In this document: positions 45,714 through 53,838 of the stretch, piece after piece | Position numbering within the stretch: the stretch's first letter is position 1 | How the letters are laid out: the number at the start of each line of letters is the position of its first letter | Source: Variovorax sp. PAMC26660 | GTDB taxonomy: Bacteria; Pseudomonadota; Gammaproteobacteria; Burkholderiales; Burkholderiaceae_C | Assembly (NCBI RefSeq): GCF_014302995.1 | Contig: NZ_CP060295.1 | Coordinates: forward strand, 4,083,501-4,147,500 | Reading direction: 5' to 3' | DNA length: 64,000 nucleotides | Position numbers and translations under genes: made by a program | Notes under the pieces: model-generated | What the model was told of the DNA's origin: nothing | Databases searched by the model: none | Seen by the model: only the letters and a program-made list of their open reading frames with translations

Positions 45714-46019
45714 TCAAAGCCCGTAGATCAAAACTGTGACCCAGAAAGCGCCCCAGAGCGCGGCGATTCCAAGCAGGAGCGCTACCGTCAGATAGATGGC
45801 GAGATAGGCGAAGCGGACTGCGAGGTTGGCGGTGCTCGGCACACAACGCCAATAGATCAGCCCCAACCAAAGAACGAGCGTACCTGCAATGATCGAAACC
45901 GAAAGGCCGGAGGTCGTCAGGATCCGGTTTCGCTCCAGGCTGGTGAAGAGCAAATTGAGAACCGGAATGAACACCGCCCATGCCAGCAGGTTCAACACCA
46001 GACGCAAGCGAACGCTCAT
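45714..46019 (-). CDS. Small four-helix membrane protein of unknown function
   Basis: A 101-residue protein with about three to four hydrophobic segments (LVLNLLAWAVFIPVLNLLF, VSIIAGTLVLWLGLIYW, LAIYLTVALLLGIAALWGAF). I do not recognise the family. Its ATG (46017-46019) overlaps the stop of a 24-codon upstream ORF as ATGA, so the two are probably translated together. It lies between the two copies of the duplicated MFS 3' end, so it may have arrived with the event that made the duplication. Confidence 0.6.
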   Translation of the reverse strand: MSVRLRLVLNLLAWAVFIPVLNLLFTSLERNRILTTSGLSVSIIAGTLVLWLGLIYWRCVPSTANLAVRFAYLAIYLTVALLLGIAALWGAFWVTVLIYGL

Positions 46020-46090
46020 CGAATGGCCTCGCCCTTGAAGAAGTAGCCGGGCGCCGAGCGCGGCTCGGTGGCGAGGTTCTGAACTGTCAT
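46016..46090 (-). CDS. 24-codon ORF coupled to the membrane protein gene
   Basis: A short ORF (MTVQNLATEPRSAPGYFFKG plus four residues) with a good ribosome site, AGGGAGA, seven bases before its ATG. Its TGA overlaps the ATG of the 101-residue membrane protein gene. The strong ribosome site and the coupling argue that it is translated; it may be a small protein or a leader that loads ribosomes for the next gene. No homologue is recognised. It could also be the remnant start of a longer gene. Confidence 0.5.
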   Translation of the reverse strand: MTVQNLATEPRSAPGYFFKGEAIR

Positions 46091-46093
46091 GTG

Positions 46094-46143
46094 GACTCTC
46101 CCTGTCGGGCCGTTGTGGCCTCTTTGAAATCATAGGGAGAGTC
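46094..46143. repeat. Ten-base inverted repeat between the short ORF and the MFS gene
   Basis: GACTCTCCCT (46094-46103) and AGGGAGAGTC (46134-46143) are perfect inverted repeats 30 bases apart. The inner copy overlaps the ribosome site of the 24-codon ORF, so a stem in the mRNA would hide that site. It could be a translational switch, a terminator stem for the MFS gene, or an element end. Confidence 0.5.
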
Positions 46144-46179
46144 GACCCGTTCGCTCTGGCCGGGCCGTGCCAGAAATCT

Positions 46180-47517
46180 TCAATGATCGTGATGCAAGTA
46201 ACTCGCCTGCCTCGGCAGCCGCAAGCTCACCAGAAATGCAATCACCATCATCCCGCTCACATACCAGAAGAACACCGACTCATGCCCCAGTGACTTGAGC
46301 CCCAGCGCCACGTACTCCGCCGAGCCGCCGAAGATCGCATTGGCGACCGCATAGGCCAGCCCCACGCCCAGCGCGCGCACTTCGGGCGGGAACATCTCCG
46401 CCTTCACGATCCCGCTGATCGAGGTGTAGAAGCTCACGATGGCCAGCGCGACGATGATGAGCACGAAGGCCATCACCGGACTCGTCGTGTATTGCAGCGC
46501 GGTCAGGATCGGCACGGTCGCCAACGTGCCCAGGCCACCGAACAGCAGCATGTTGTTGCGCCGCCCGATGCGGTCCGACAGCGCGCCGAAGATCGGCTGC
46601 ATGCACATGTAGACGAACAGCGCGCCGGTCATCACGTAGCTCGCGGTCTTGATCGGCAGGTGCACCGTGTTCACCAGGTACTTCTGCATGTAGGTGGTGA
46701 AGGTGTAGAAGATCAGCGAGCCGCCGGCCGTGTAGCCCAGCACCGTCAGGAAGGCGGGCGTGTGGTGCTTGAACAGCGCGGCCATGCTGCCGGCTTCCTT
46801 GTTGGCCTTGGCTTCGGCGCTTTGCGTTTCATGCAGGGTGCGGCGCAGCAGCAGCGCGACCACGGCGGCGATGGCGCCGATCACGAAGGGAATGCGCCAG
46901 CCCCAGGCCTTGAGTTCGGCCTCGGTGAGCAACTGTTCGAGCGCCACGATGACGAGCACCGCGAGCAGTTGCCCGCCGATCAAGGTGACGTACTGGAACG
47001 ACGAGAAGAAGCCGCGTTGGCCCCTCAGCGCCACCTCGCTCATGTAGGTGGCGGTGGTGCCGTATTCGCCACCGACCGACAGGCCCTGGAAGAGCCGGCA
47101 GACCAGCAGCAAAAAGGGCGCCCACGCGCCAATCTGTGCGTAGGTCGGCAGGCAGGCGATGACCAGCGAGCCGCCGCACATCATGGTGACGGAGATCAGC
47201 ATCGAGGTCTTGCGCCCGAGCCGGTCGGCCACGCGGCCGAAGAGCCAGCCGCCGATGGGCCGCATGAGGAAGCCGGCCGCGAACACGCCGGCGGTGTTGA
47301 GCAGCTGTGCGGTGGGGTCGGACTTGGGAAAGAACGCCGGCGCAAAGTACAGCGCCGAGAAGGCATACACGTAGAAGTCGAACCACTCGACTAGGTTGCC
47401 TGAAGAGGCCGCCATGATCGCAAAGACACGGTGGCGCTTTTCTTCGGCCGTGTAGTGCGGTGGGGACGAAGAAGCGGAAGCCGTCTGGCCTCCATGGGTA
47501 GGCGTGACTGCGCTCAT
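46180..47517 (-). CDS. MFS metabolite:proton symporter (MHS/KgtP-like family)
   Basis: A 445-residue inner-membrane permease of the metabolite:H+ symporter family that includes alpha-ketoglutarate permease KgtP. About 12 membrane segments are visible. Family marks are [15 protein letters not shown] at the first helix, [14 protein letters not shown] after helix two, and [19 protein letters not shown] around helix four, with [12 protein letters not shown] in the second half. The ATG at 47517 has AAGG upstream. It is downstream of lldD on the same strand with 131 bases between, so a hydroxy- or oxo-acid such as lactate is a reasonable substrate guess. Its last 24 codons are duplicated at 45600. 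Confidence 0.92.
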   Translation of the reverse strand: MSAVTPTHGGQTASASSSPPHYTAEEKRHRVFAIMAASSGNLVEWFDFYVYAFSALYFAPAFFPKSDPTAQLLNTAGVFAAGFLMRPIGGWLFGRVADRLGRKTSMLISVTMMCGGSLVIACLPTYAQIGAWAPFLLLVCRLFQGLSVGGEYGTTATYMSEVALRGQRGFFSSFQYVTLIGGQLLAVLVIVALEQLLTEAELKAWGWRIPFVIGAIAAVVALLLRRTLHETQSAEAKANKEAGSMAALFKHHTPAFLTVLGYTAGGSLIFYTFTTYMQKYLVNTVHLPIKTASYVMTGALFVYMCMQPIFGALSDRIGRRNNMLLFGGLGTLATVPILTALQYTTSPVMAFVLIIVALAIVSFYTSISGIVKAEMFPPEVRALGVGLAYAVANAIFGGSAEYVALGLKSLGHESVFFWYVSGMMVIAFLVSLRLPRQASYLHHDH

Positions 47518-47648
47518 GGTGCCTTTGCCGCCGTGCAGGCGATGTTGTTGTTGCCAAAACATTCTGCGCCTGCACGTGGCCGCGCCGTGTCAGCCGGCGC
47601 CGCATCAGCCTACCCCTGAAGGGGCCTTGTCCGCTTGCCCTTGCGGGC

Positions 47649-48806
47649 TTAGAAGGTGCCCGGCAGCAGGATGCTCGAATCGACGTCGTCGATGTTCGTG
47701 CGGCCACAGAAGGCCATCGTGATGTCGAGTTCCTTGTGGATGAGCTGCAGCGCGCGCGTCACGCCCTCTTGCCCGTGGGCGCCCAGGCCGTACAGAAAGC
47801 TGCGGCCGATCATGGTGCCGCGTGCGCCCAGTGCGCGGGCTTTGAGCACGTCCTGGCCGCTGCGGATGCCGCCGTCCATCCACACTTCGATCTCGCTGCC
47901 GACGGCTTCGGCGATGGCGGGCAGCGCGGCAATGGAAGAGGGCGCGCCGTCGAGCTGGCGGCCACCGTGGTTGGACACGATGAGTGCATCGGCACCGCTG
48001 GACGCGGCCAGGCGCGCGTCTTCCACGTCCATCACGCCCTTGAGGATGAGCTTGCCGCCCCAGAGCTTCTTGATCCACTCCACGTCGGCCCAGCTCAGGG
48101 CCGGGTCGAACTGCTCTGCCGTCCACGACGACAGCGACGACAGATCTTTCACGCCCTTGGCATGGCCCGCGATGTTGCCGAAGGTGCGGCGCTTGGTGCC
48201 CAGCATGCCCATGCACCAGCGCGGCTTGGTTGCCAGGTTGATCAGGTTCTTCAGCGTGGGCTTGGGCGGCGCGGTCAGGCCGTTCTTGATGTCCTTGTGG
48301 CGCTGGCCAAGAATCTGCAGGTCGAGCGTGAGCTGCAGGGCCGTCACGTTGGCGGCTTTGGCGCGTTCGATCAGGCGCTCGATGAAGTCGCGGTCCTTCA
48401 TCACATAGAGCTGGAACCAGAAGGGGTGCCGGTCGGTGTTCTCGGCGATGTCTTCCAGCGAGCAGATGCTCATGGTCGAGAGCGTGAACGGAATGCCGAA
48501 GGCCTTGGCCGCGCGGGCGCCCAGGATCTCGCCATCGGCGTGCTGCATGCCGGTCAGGCCCGTGGGCGCGATGGCCACGGGCATGAACACCTCCTGGCCG
48601 ACCATGGTGGTGCGGGTGGAGCGGCCTTCCATGTTCACGGCCACGCGCTGGCGCAGCTTGATCTTCTGAAAGTCGCTCTCGTTGGCGCGGTAGGTGCTCT
48701 CGGTCCAGGCGCCGGAGTCGGCGTAGTCGTAGAACATCTTCGGCACACGCCGCTTGGCGATCACCCGCAGGTCTTCGATGCTGGTGATCTTGGAAAGGTC
48801 GGACAC
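47649..48806 (-). CDS. lldD: FMN-dependent L-lactate dehydrogenase / alpha-hydroxy-acid oxidase
   Basis: A 385-residue FMN enzyme that oxidises L-lactate or a similar 2-hydroxy acid to the oxo acid. The active-site motif SNHGGRQLDG (His base at about 274), the Tyr in FWFQLYVMKDRDF, LTLDLQILGQRHKD and the phosphate-binding DGGIRSGQDVLKA and GRSFLYGL are present. The start is GTG at 48806 with a GGAGA ribosome site; no ATG fits. It is followed by an MHS-family permease and preceded by a co-directional LysR gene, suggesting a small lactate-type utilisation locus. Confidence 0.92.
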   Translation of the reverse strand: MSDLSKITSIEDLRVIAKRRVPKMFYDYADSGAWTESTYRANESDFQKIKLRQRVAVNMEGRSTRTTMVGQEVFMPVAIAPTGLTGMQHADGEILGARAAKAFGIPFTLSTMSICSLEDIAENTDRHPFWFQLYVMKDRDFIERLIERAKAANVTALQLTLDLQILGQRHKDIKNGLTAPPKPTLKNLINLATKPRWCMGMLGTKRRTFGNIAGHAKGVKDLSSLSSWTAEQFDPALSWADVEWIKKLWGGKLILKGVMDVEDARLAASSGADALIVSNHGGRQLDGAPSSIAALPAIAEAVGSEIEVWMDGGIRSGQDVLKARALGARGTMIGRSFLYGLGAHGQEGVTRALQLIHKELDITMAFCGRTNIDDVDSSILLPGTF

Positions 48807-48904
48807 TGGGAGTCTCCTTGGTTGTCTTTGTGGGTTGGCGCTGGGCAACCGGTCATTATCCGCAGGGGCCCCGGGGCATCATCTGAAAAGACCTGCGCCC
48901 GCAT

Positions 48905-48919
48905 CTGAAAAAAATTCAG
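48905..48919. promoter_or_regulatory. LysR-box-like palindrome upstream of lldD
   Basis: CTGAA-AAAAA-TTCAG is a perfect five-base inverted repeat with T-N11-A form. A partial copy, CATCTGAAAA, occurs at 48880-48889. The site lies about 100 bases upstream of the lldD start and just after the LysR stop, where an activator site for lldD would be expected. Function is inferred. Confidence 0.45.
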
Positions 48920-48937
48920 GCCCGGTGCGTGCCCGGC

Positions 48938-49822
48938 TCAGTCGCGCAGGGCCTGACGCAGCCACTCGACAAAAGTGGCGCACTCCCAGCGCTCCATCGC
49001 GCCTGGCCGCCAGCAAAGAAAGTAGGCATTGGGCGAGGGCACGCTGCGCGGCGAAAGCCGCACAAGGCGCCCGCTCTCCAGCCAGGCGCTGCCCAGCCGC
49101 AGGTGCATCAGCACCACGCCGAAGTCTTCGGCCGCCGCATCGAGCGCCAGCCCGAGGTCGTTGAACTGGTGGCCGGTGGCGGGCTCCGGCAGGCCCACGC
49201 CGCAGGCCTTGAACCAGGTGCGCCATGACTCCAGCGGCGTGCGCAGCAACTGCGCGCGCGAGACCTCGGCGTCGGTGGCAAAGCCGTCGAAGGGGCCGTG
49301 GCGTTGCAGGTAGGCGGGGCTGCAGACCGGCGAGACCTCGTCGGCCAGCAACTGGAAAGACTCGCGGTCGTGAAATGGCCCGGTGCCGAAGCGCAGTTCG
49401 ATGTCGGCCTCTTCGACCGTCGTGTTGCGCACCGGCGCGGTCACCTGCAGCATCAGCTCGATGTTCGGGTAGGCGTCGCGAAAGCGGGCCAGCCGGGGCA
49501 GCAGCATCTGGCGCGAGAAGGTGGGCGTGACGGCCACGCGCAGTCGCCGCACCTGCGATTCGGGTTCGCGGCCGGGCACTTGCTGCAATGCCGCAATGGC
49601 TTCCCGCACGCGGGCCAGGTAGGCCATGCCGTCGGTGCTCAGGCTGAAATCGCTGCCCGTGAAGAACTTGAGCGCCAGTTGCGATTCGAGCTGGCGGATG
49701 CGGTGGCTGACTGCGCTGGGCGTCACGTTCAGCTCTTCGGCTGCCAGGTTCACGCTGCGCAGCCGAGCGACCGCCTCGAAGGCCTGCAGGCCCTGGGTCG
49801 AGGGGAGACGCGGAGAAACCAT
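48938..49822 (-). CDS. LysR-family transcriptional regulator (GcvA-like)
   Basis: A 294-residue LysR regulator of the GcvA-like group, recognised by PSTQGLQAFEAVARLRSVNLAA, the helix-turn-helix LNVTPSAVSHRIRQLE and the effector-domain phrase VEEADIELRFGTG. ATG 49822 is chosen because it starts the canonical LPSTQGLQAF region. It lies just upstream of lldD on the same strand and probably regulates lldD and the MHS permease. The TetR gene upstream also reads the same way. Confidence 0.92.
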   Translation of the reverse strand: MVSPRLPSTQGLQAFEAVARLRSVNLAAEELNVTPSAVSHRIRQLESQLALKFFTGSDFSLSTDGMAYLARVREAIAALQQVPGREPESQVRRLRVAVTPTFSRQMLLPRLARFRDAYPNIELMLQVTAPVRNTTVEEADIELRFGTGPFHDRESFQLLADEVSPVCSPAYLQRHGPFDGFATDAEVSRAQLLRTPLESWRTWFKACGVGLPEPATGHQFNDLGLALDAAAEDFGVVLMHLRLGSAWLESGRLVRLSPRSVPSPNAYFLCWRPGAMERWECATFVEWLRQALRD

Positions 49823-49895
49823 CTGTTGTGGATGAAGGTAGCGGGGGTCGATGGTATCTAACGCTTCCGGTTGCTTGTGGCGGAACCCGGGTCGT

Positions 49896-50501
49896 TCACG
49901 TGGGCGGGCGTGAAGCGCCGACGCTGGCGCCCAGCGCCTGAAGCAGCCGGCGCAGGTCGTCGACAGCTTCGCGCGCCAGTGCTGCATCGCCCATCTGCGC
50001 TTTGACGATGGCGCCGTCGACACCGAGTGCTGCCGCCTGTGCCAGCGCCATGCGCGCGGGTGCCGCGGCGGGCAGCAGGCCCGTGATGACTTCGACCATC
50101 TCGTGCTTGTGCTCGCGTGCGCGTTGCGCGGCACCTTCCACGCTGGCACCGATCTCGGCCGTCGAGTTGATGAACGCGCAGCCGCGAAACGCCGGATCGG
50201 CGAACCACTCGGCCATCACGTCGGCCAGCAGCGGCAAGGCGCCTTTGTCGTCACTGCGCTCATGCGCGCCGCGACGGCCCAGCGCATCGACGAACCACGC
50301 CATCCACAGGCCATGCCGATGGTCGAGAAAGGCACGCACCAGGTCGTCCTTCGACGGGAAGTGCCGGTAGAAGGTGACCTTGGTGACGCCCGATGCGGCG
50401 ATCACGCGGTCGATGCCGGTGGCGCGGATGCCGTCGGCATAGAAGAGGTCGTGCGCGGTGAGCAGGATGCGCTCGCGTGCGGGCAATGCGGAGATGTCCA
50501 T
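49896..50501 (-). CDS. TetR-family transcriptional repressor
   Basis: A 201-residue TetR regulator. The helix-turn-helix spans [20 protein letters not shown] followed by [16 protein letters not shown], residues about 23-55. The C-terminal helical domain is of the common form with [13 protein letters not shown] 50501 is the canonical start. It is divergent from a DUF1348 gene, and an 18-base perfect palindrome lies in between, 18 bases before its start codon, so it very likely represses both genes. Confidence 0.93.
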   Translation of the reverse strand: MDISALPARERILLTAHDLFYADGIRATGIDRVIAASGVTKVTFYRHFPSKDDLVRAFLDHRHGLWMAWFVDALGRRGAHERSDDKGALPLLADVMAEWFADPAFRGCAFINSTAEIGASVEGAAQRAREHKHEMVEVITGLLPAAAPARMALAQAAALGVDGAIVKAQMGDAALAREAVDDLRRLLQALGASVGASRPPT

Positions 50502-50518
50502 GCGGCGATTGTAGGCAT

Positions 50519-50536
50519 GTAGACAGGTCTGTCTAC
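50519..50536. promoter_or_regulatory. TetR operator in the divergent TetR/DUF1348 promoter
   Basis: GTAGACAG-GT-CTGTCTAC is a perfect eight-base inverted repeat. TAGACA/TGTCTA half-sites are common for TetR-family repressors of proteobacteria. Its position between the two divergent genes supports control of both. Confidence 0.75.
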
Positions 50537-50587
50537 TCATGGCACATTGCGGGCCTTCGCCACTTCATCCTTTGCAGAAAGACCGCC

Positions 50588-51010
50588 ATGGAATCCCGCC
50601 CGCCGCTGCCGCCCTTCAACCTTGAATCCGCCACGAAGAAAGTCCAGGCCGCCGAAGATGCATGGAACACGCGCGACCCGGTGCGCGTGAGCCTAGCCTA
50701 CACGTCCGATACCGAATGGCGCAATCGCGCGGACTTCGTCAATGGCCGCGAACAGGTGGTGGAGTTCCTCACGCGCAAGTGGGAGCGCGAGCACGACTAC
50801 CGGCTGAAGAAACAGTTGTGGGCCTTCATGGGCAACCGCATCGCGGTGCGCTTCGAGTACGAATGGCACGACGCGGCGGGGCAGTGGTTTCGCAGCCATG
50901 GCAACGAGAACTGGGAGTTTGCGGAGAACGGGCTGATGCAAAAGCGCTTTGCGAGCATCAATGACCAGCCTGTTGCGGAGGCGGATCGCAAGTTCCATTG
51001 GGAACGCTGA
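50588..51010 (+). CDS. DUF1348 / SnoaL-like (NTF2-fold) protein
   Basis: A 140-residue protein of the DUF1348 family, an NTF2-like small fold. The signature [20 protein letters not shown], then [33 protein letters not shown] and [12 protein letters not shown] cover the full family length. Function is unknown; members often sit beside TetR repressors, as here. ATG 50588. Transcription is probably relieved when the TetR ligand is present. Confidence 0.88.
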   Translation: MESRPPLPPFNLESATKKVQAAEDAWNTRDPVRVSLAYTSDTEWRNRADFVNGREQVVEFLTRKWEREHDYRLKKQLWAFMGNRIAVRFEYEWHDAAGQWFRSHGNENWEFAENGLMQKRFASINDQPVAEADRKFHWER

Positions 51011-51014
51011 CCCG

Positions 51015-51051
51015 GTCTTGCTCCTTCCCCCAGAGGGGGAGGGGGCAAGAC
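51015..51051. terminator. Strong hairpin after the DUF1348 gene
   Basis: GTCTTGC (51015-51021) and GCAAGAC (51045-51051) close a stem whose inner part pairs CCCCC with GGGGG. It starts five bases after the DUF1348 stop, with no T run following on either strand, so it may be a weak terminator, a mRNA end protector or a short repeat. A second small stem AACAG/CTGTT follows at about 51053-51068. Confidence 0.55.
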
Positions 51052-51108
51052 AACAGGCATGTCTGTTGCTTGGCTTGTCGCACCCATTCATCTCAAGGAG
51101 CCCGCCGC

Positions 51109-51552
51109 ATGAACCGCAACGACGTCACCGAAAAAATCATCACCGTGAAGGTGTCCAAGGGCATCCAGTGGGCCGACGTGGCAAAGAAAGTCGGACTCTC
51201 GAAAGAGTGGACGACCGCCGCATGCCTGGGCCAGATGACGCTCGACGACAAGCAGGCCAAGGTCGTCGGCAAGATCTTCGGCCTCACGCCGGAAGAGCAG
51301 AAGTGGCTGCAGGTCGTGCCCTACAAGGGCTCGCTGCCCACGCCGGTGCCGACCGATCCGCTCATCTACCGCTGGTACGAGGTGGTGAGCGTGTACGGCA
51401 CCACCATCAAGGAACTGATCCACGAGGAATTCGGCGACGGCATCATGAGCGCCATCGACTTCAGCATGGACATCCAGCGCCAGCCCGACCCGAAGGGCGA
51501 TCGCGTCAACGTGGTGCTGTCGGGCAAGTTCCTGCCCTACAGGAGCTACTGA
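51109..51552 (+). CDS. cynS: Cyanate hydratase (cyanase)
   Basis: A 147-residue cyanase, which converts cyanate and bicarbonate to ammonia and carbon dioxide as a decamer. The catalytic residues are R88 and E91 (PLIYRWYEVV) and S114 (GIMSAIDF), spaced as in Escherichia coli. The N-terminal part is a helix-turn-helix-like bundle. Length is normal. A ribosome site AAGGAG precedes ATG 51109. Neither a carbonic anhydrase gene (cynT) nor a cyanate transporter lies beside it, so it is a lone cynS. Confidence 0.96.
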   Translation: MNRNDVTEKIITVKVSKGIQWADVAKKVGLSKEWTTAACLGQMTLDDKQAKVVGKIFGLTPEEQKWLQVVPYKGSLPTPVPTDPLIYRWYEVVSVYGTTIKELIHEEFGDGIMSAIDFSMDIQRQPDPKGDRVNVVLSGKFLPYRSY

Positions 51553-51576
51553 CGCAGTCGCGAGGCCGGGGAGCGA

Positions 51577-52329
51577 TCACCACGCGTGCGCGGTCGGCCG
51601 TGGCCTTGCGGCCGGGCGTCGCGTCATTCCCGCAATGCCGTACCCCTCGATCGCGCCGGCGATCGAACGTGCCACAGCATCGGCAGGCTCAGCAAGGCGC
51701 CGCCGCGTGCGCATGCGCTCGACGGTGTAGCTGGCCGCGATGTGCTCGGCCAGCGGGTCGCCTGCTGCGGCCACGTCGGGGCTCACCACCGTGACGTGCA
51801 GGCGCCCTTCGTGCTCTTGCCGCAGCCCTTCGGAGATCGCATTCACCGCGTACTGCGTGCCGTGGTACACGGCCGAGTCCGCCGACAGGCCCTGCACGGC
51901 GATCGGCGCCACATTGACGATGTGGCCCCAGCCCTGTTCCTGCATCGCCGGCAGCACGGCCGCGATGCCGAGCAGCACGCCGCGCAGGTTCACGTCGATC
52001 ATGAGTTCCCACTCTTCGATCTTGCGGTTCCACAGCGGCGACAGCGGCATCACGCCCGCGGCGTTGACCAGCACGTCGATGTGGTCGTGCGTCTCGAGTG
52101 CGAACTCGGCGAAGGCTTCCATGTCGGGGCGATGCGTCACGTCGAGACGCTGAAAGCTCGCCGTGCCGCCCGTGGCATTGATTTCGGCCGCGAGTGCTTC
52201 GAGCCGGTCGGTGCGCCGCGCACCGAGCACCACGCTGGCGCCGCGCCGCGCCAGCAGCCGCGCGGTGGCTTCGCCGATGCCGCTGCTCGCACCGGTAATG
52301 AGGACGACTTTTTCCTGGATTGCGCTCAT
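51577..52329 (-). CDS. SDR-family protein lacking the catalytic Ser and Lys
   Basis: A 250-residue short-chain dehydrogenase-like protein. The cofactor motif GASSGIG (13-19), the NAAG motif (89-92) and the arginine after the second strand (GARRTDR) are intact, so it probably binds NADP. The active site is altered: the Tyr is present at 155 in VYHGTQYAV, but Lys is Q159, and the Ser expected 13 residues before the Tyr is P142 (VNVAPIAV). It may be catalytically inactive or use other chemistry. ATG 52329 has an AGGAG site. An AraC regulator gene lies upstream on the same strand. Confidence 0.85.
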   Translation of the reverse strand: MSAIQEKVVLITGASSGIGEATARLLARRGASVVLGARRTDRLEALAAEINATGGTASFQRLDVTHRPDMEAFAEFALETHDHIDVLVNAAGVMPLSPLWNRKIEEWELMIDVNLRGVLLGIAAVLPAMQEQGWGHIVNVAPIAVQGLSADSAVYHGTQYAVNAISEGLRQEHEGRLHVTVVSPDVAAAGDPLAEHIAASYTVERMRTRRRLAEPADAVARSIAGAIEGYGIAGMTRRPAARPRPTAHAW

Positions 52330-52434
52330 ACAAAACTCCTCGTGCGGGTCGGTGAACCATGGCGCAAGGGACGCGCCGGGCATGCAGAGAAGTCTCGCGC
52401 CGATGGGGTTTGGGGCGGTATCCGGATTGAACAA

Positions 52435-52545
52435 GGTTCTTGCCTGATCCTGCGAATACGCGGAATCGATGGTCACGGGGCTGTCGTACTTTCGCGGTAG
52501 AGCGGCCAGCACGCCACTGTCCGGTTTCTGTCGGGTTCTTGCCTG
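52435..52545. promoter_or_regulatory. Two 12-base direct repeats upstream of the SDR gene
   Basis: GGTTCTTGCCTG occurs at 52435-52446 and again, identically, at 52534-52545, 99 bases apart, in the 270-base gap between the AraC gene and the SDR gene. Both are followed within about ten bases by CGAA. Repeated direct half-sites are typical for AraC-family activators. The same TTCTTGC word appears in a palindrome upstream of the AraC gene. No gene was found in this gap. Confidence 0.5.
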
Positions 52546-52599
52546 TTTCTCGAAATCAACGAAACCTTCCGCTGCGTCCGCGAGCTTCGGTCCGAGCGC

Positions 52600-53613
52600 T
52601 CAAGCAGCCTTCCCCGACGAAGCCCTGAAGTCCCGCGGCGACAAGTCATAGGCCCGGCGAAACGCCCGCGTGAAATCCGAGGGGCTCTTGAACCCGACGC
52701 CATATGCCACGTCGGTCACCATCAGATGCGGATACCGGATCAGGTCGTCGGCCGCATGCCGCAGCCTCAGGTGGCGGATGTACGCGCCCAGGCCGCCTTC
52801 GTGCTGGAACATGCGGTACAGCGTCGGGCGTGGCATTCGCAGCGCCGTCAGCACGCTCTCGGGCGACAGGTCGGCCCGGTGCAGGTTCGCCTGAACGTAG
52901 CGCCGCACCTGGCCGAACATGGCGGCACGCGCCGCCGCGCGTGCATTGCCGCTCAGTTGGGCCTGCTTGCCGAAGCCCGCGATCAGCAGTTGCGCGCCCG
53001 CGCGCACGGCGGCATGCGCCGCCGGAGCGCTCAGTGTGGCGATGTCCTGGCCGAGTGCGGCGATGTGCGCCATGGCCAACCGGGCGATCGGCGTGTCGCC
53101 TTGCATCGTGCGGCCGTGAATGGCTTCGGGGTCCGGGAAGATTTCTTCCACCAGCGTGCCCGGCACGAAGAAGGTGAGCACGTGGCACGCGTTGCGACGC
53201 ATGCGTACCGGCTGGCCCATGTCGAGCGCCAGGATCTTCGCCGCGGAAGATGCGTCATGGCGTGTCGCTGAGTGGCGCACGGTGACGCCTTCGACATCGC
53301 CTTCGAGGAACAAGTGGAAAGCGTAGTCGCGCACCGTGTCGGTCGAGATGCGGGCGAGCGAACGTTCGAGCACCATCGCGTCGGACCGGCAGTCGGTGAA
53401 GACGATGTCGCCGACGCTGTAGCGATCGATGGCCGCCCGGAATGGCATTTCGGTTTCGCGCGAGGAGGGCAGCACATCGATCACGTGGCCCACGCGATCC
53501 CGCCAGGCCAGCAGTTGCCGCCGCGGCGGTTCTGCCTGCACGCTGAAGTGGCTGTGGGGCAGGCCGTTCTGGAGCGTGGAACGGACGCCGGGCTCGAGGT
53601 CGCGCAAGCTCAT
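52600..53613 (-). CDS. AraC-family transcriptional regulator
   Basis: A 337-residue regulator. The C-terminal 100 residues hold two helix-turn-helix motifs (LSPESVLTALRMPRPTLYRM, then VTDVAYGVGFKSPSDFTRAF, closing with LSPRDFR), the AraC/XylS signature. The N-terminal 220 residues resemble the AraC_binding_2 type found in oxidative-catabolism activators, with SVGDIVFTDC. It is upstream of and co-directional with the degenerate SDR gene and divergent from the LuxR-type gene. Repeated TTCTTGC sites flank it on both sides. Confidence 0.92.
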   Translation of the reverse strand: MSLRDLEPGVRSTLQNGLPHSHFSVQAEPPRRQLLAWRDRVGHVIDVLPSSRETEMPFRAAIDRYSVGDIVFTDCRSDAMVLERSLARISTDTVRDYAFHLFLEGDVEGVTVRHSATRHDASSAAKILALDMGQPVRMRRNACHVLTFFVPGTLVEEIFPDPEAIHGRTMQGDTPIARLAMAHIAALGQDIATLSAPAAHAAVRAGAQLLIAGFGKQAQLSGNARAAARAAMFGQVRRYVQANLHRADLSPESVLTALRMPRPTLYRMFQHEGGLGAYIRHLRLRHAADDLIRYPHLMVTDVAYGVGFKSPSDFTRAFRRAYDLSPRDFRASSGKAA

Positions 53614-53696
53614 CGAGGGTGTGTGGAGGCTGGCTGAGAGGTCGTTGGAAGAAGAAAATACGAAAAAAGTGCCAAAAATCCCGGATTCCGAGCAGA

Positions 53697-53708
53697 TTCT
53701 TGCAAGAA
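53697..53708. promoter_or_regulatory. Perfect 12-base palindrome upstream of the AraC gene
   Basis: TTCTTGCAAGAA lies 84 bases upstream of the AraC start and 131 bases upstream of the LuxR-type start. Each half contains TTCTTGC, the core of the two direct repeats at 52435 and 52534. It may be a site for the AraC protein itself. Confidence 0.45.
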
Positions 53709-53838
53709 CTGAGACGCACGGTCAAGCCTGCTGAGGGCCGGCGAGCAACCTCATGGGTGACGTGACCGCAGAGCCATGCATGCGGCACCGCTCCATCGGC
53801 GGCACCCCCATACCCTTCTTGAGCGAGCGCCGACACCC

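Noticed and set aside
45375..46046. A 223-codon plus-strand frame through the accessory patch
   Set aside because: It crosses the degenerate Ash-like stretch, the duplicated transporter fragment and the antisense of the membrane gene. It has no ribosome site and no consistent composition.
47613..47624. CCCC-TGAA-GGGG hairpin downstream of lldD as a terminator
   Set aside because: The stem is only four base pairs and no U-rich tail follows on the minus strand.
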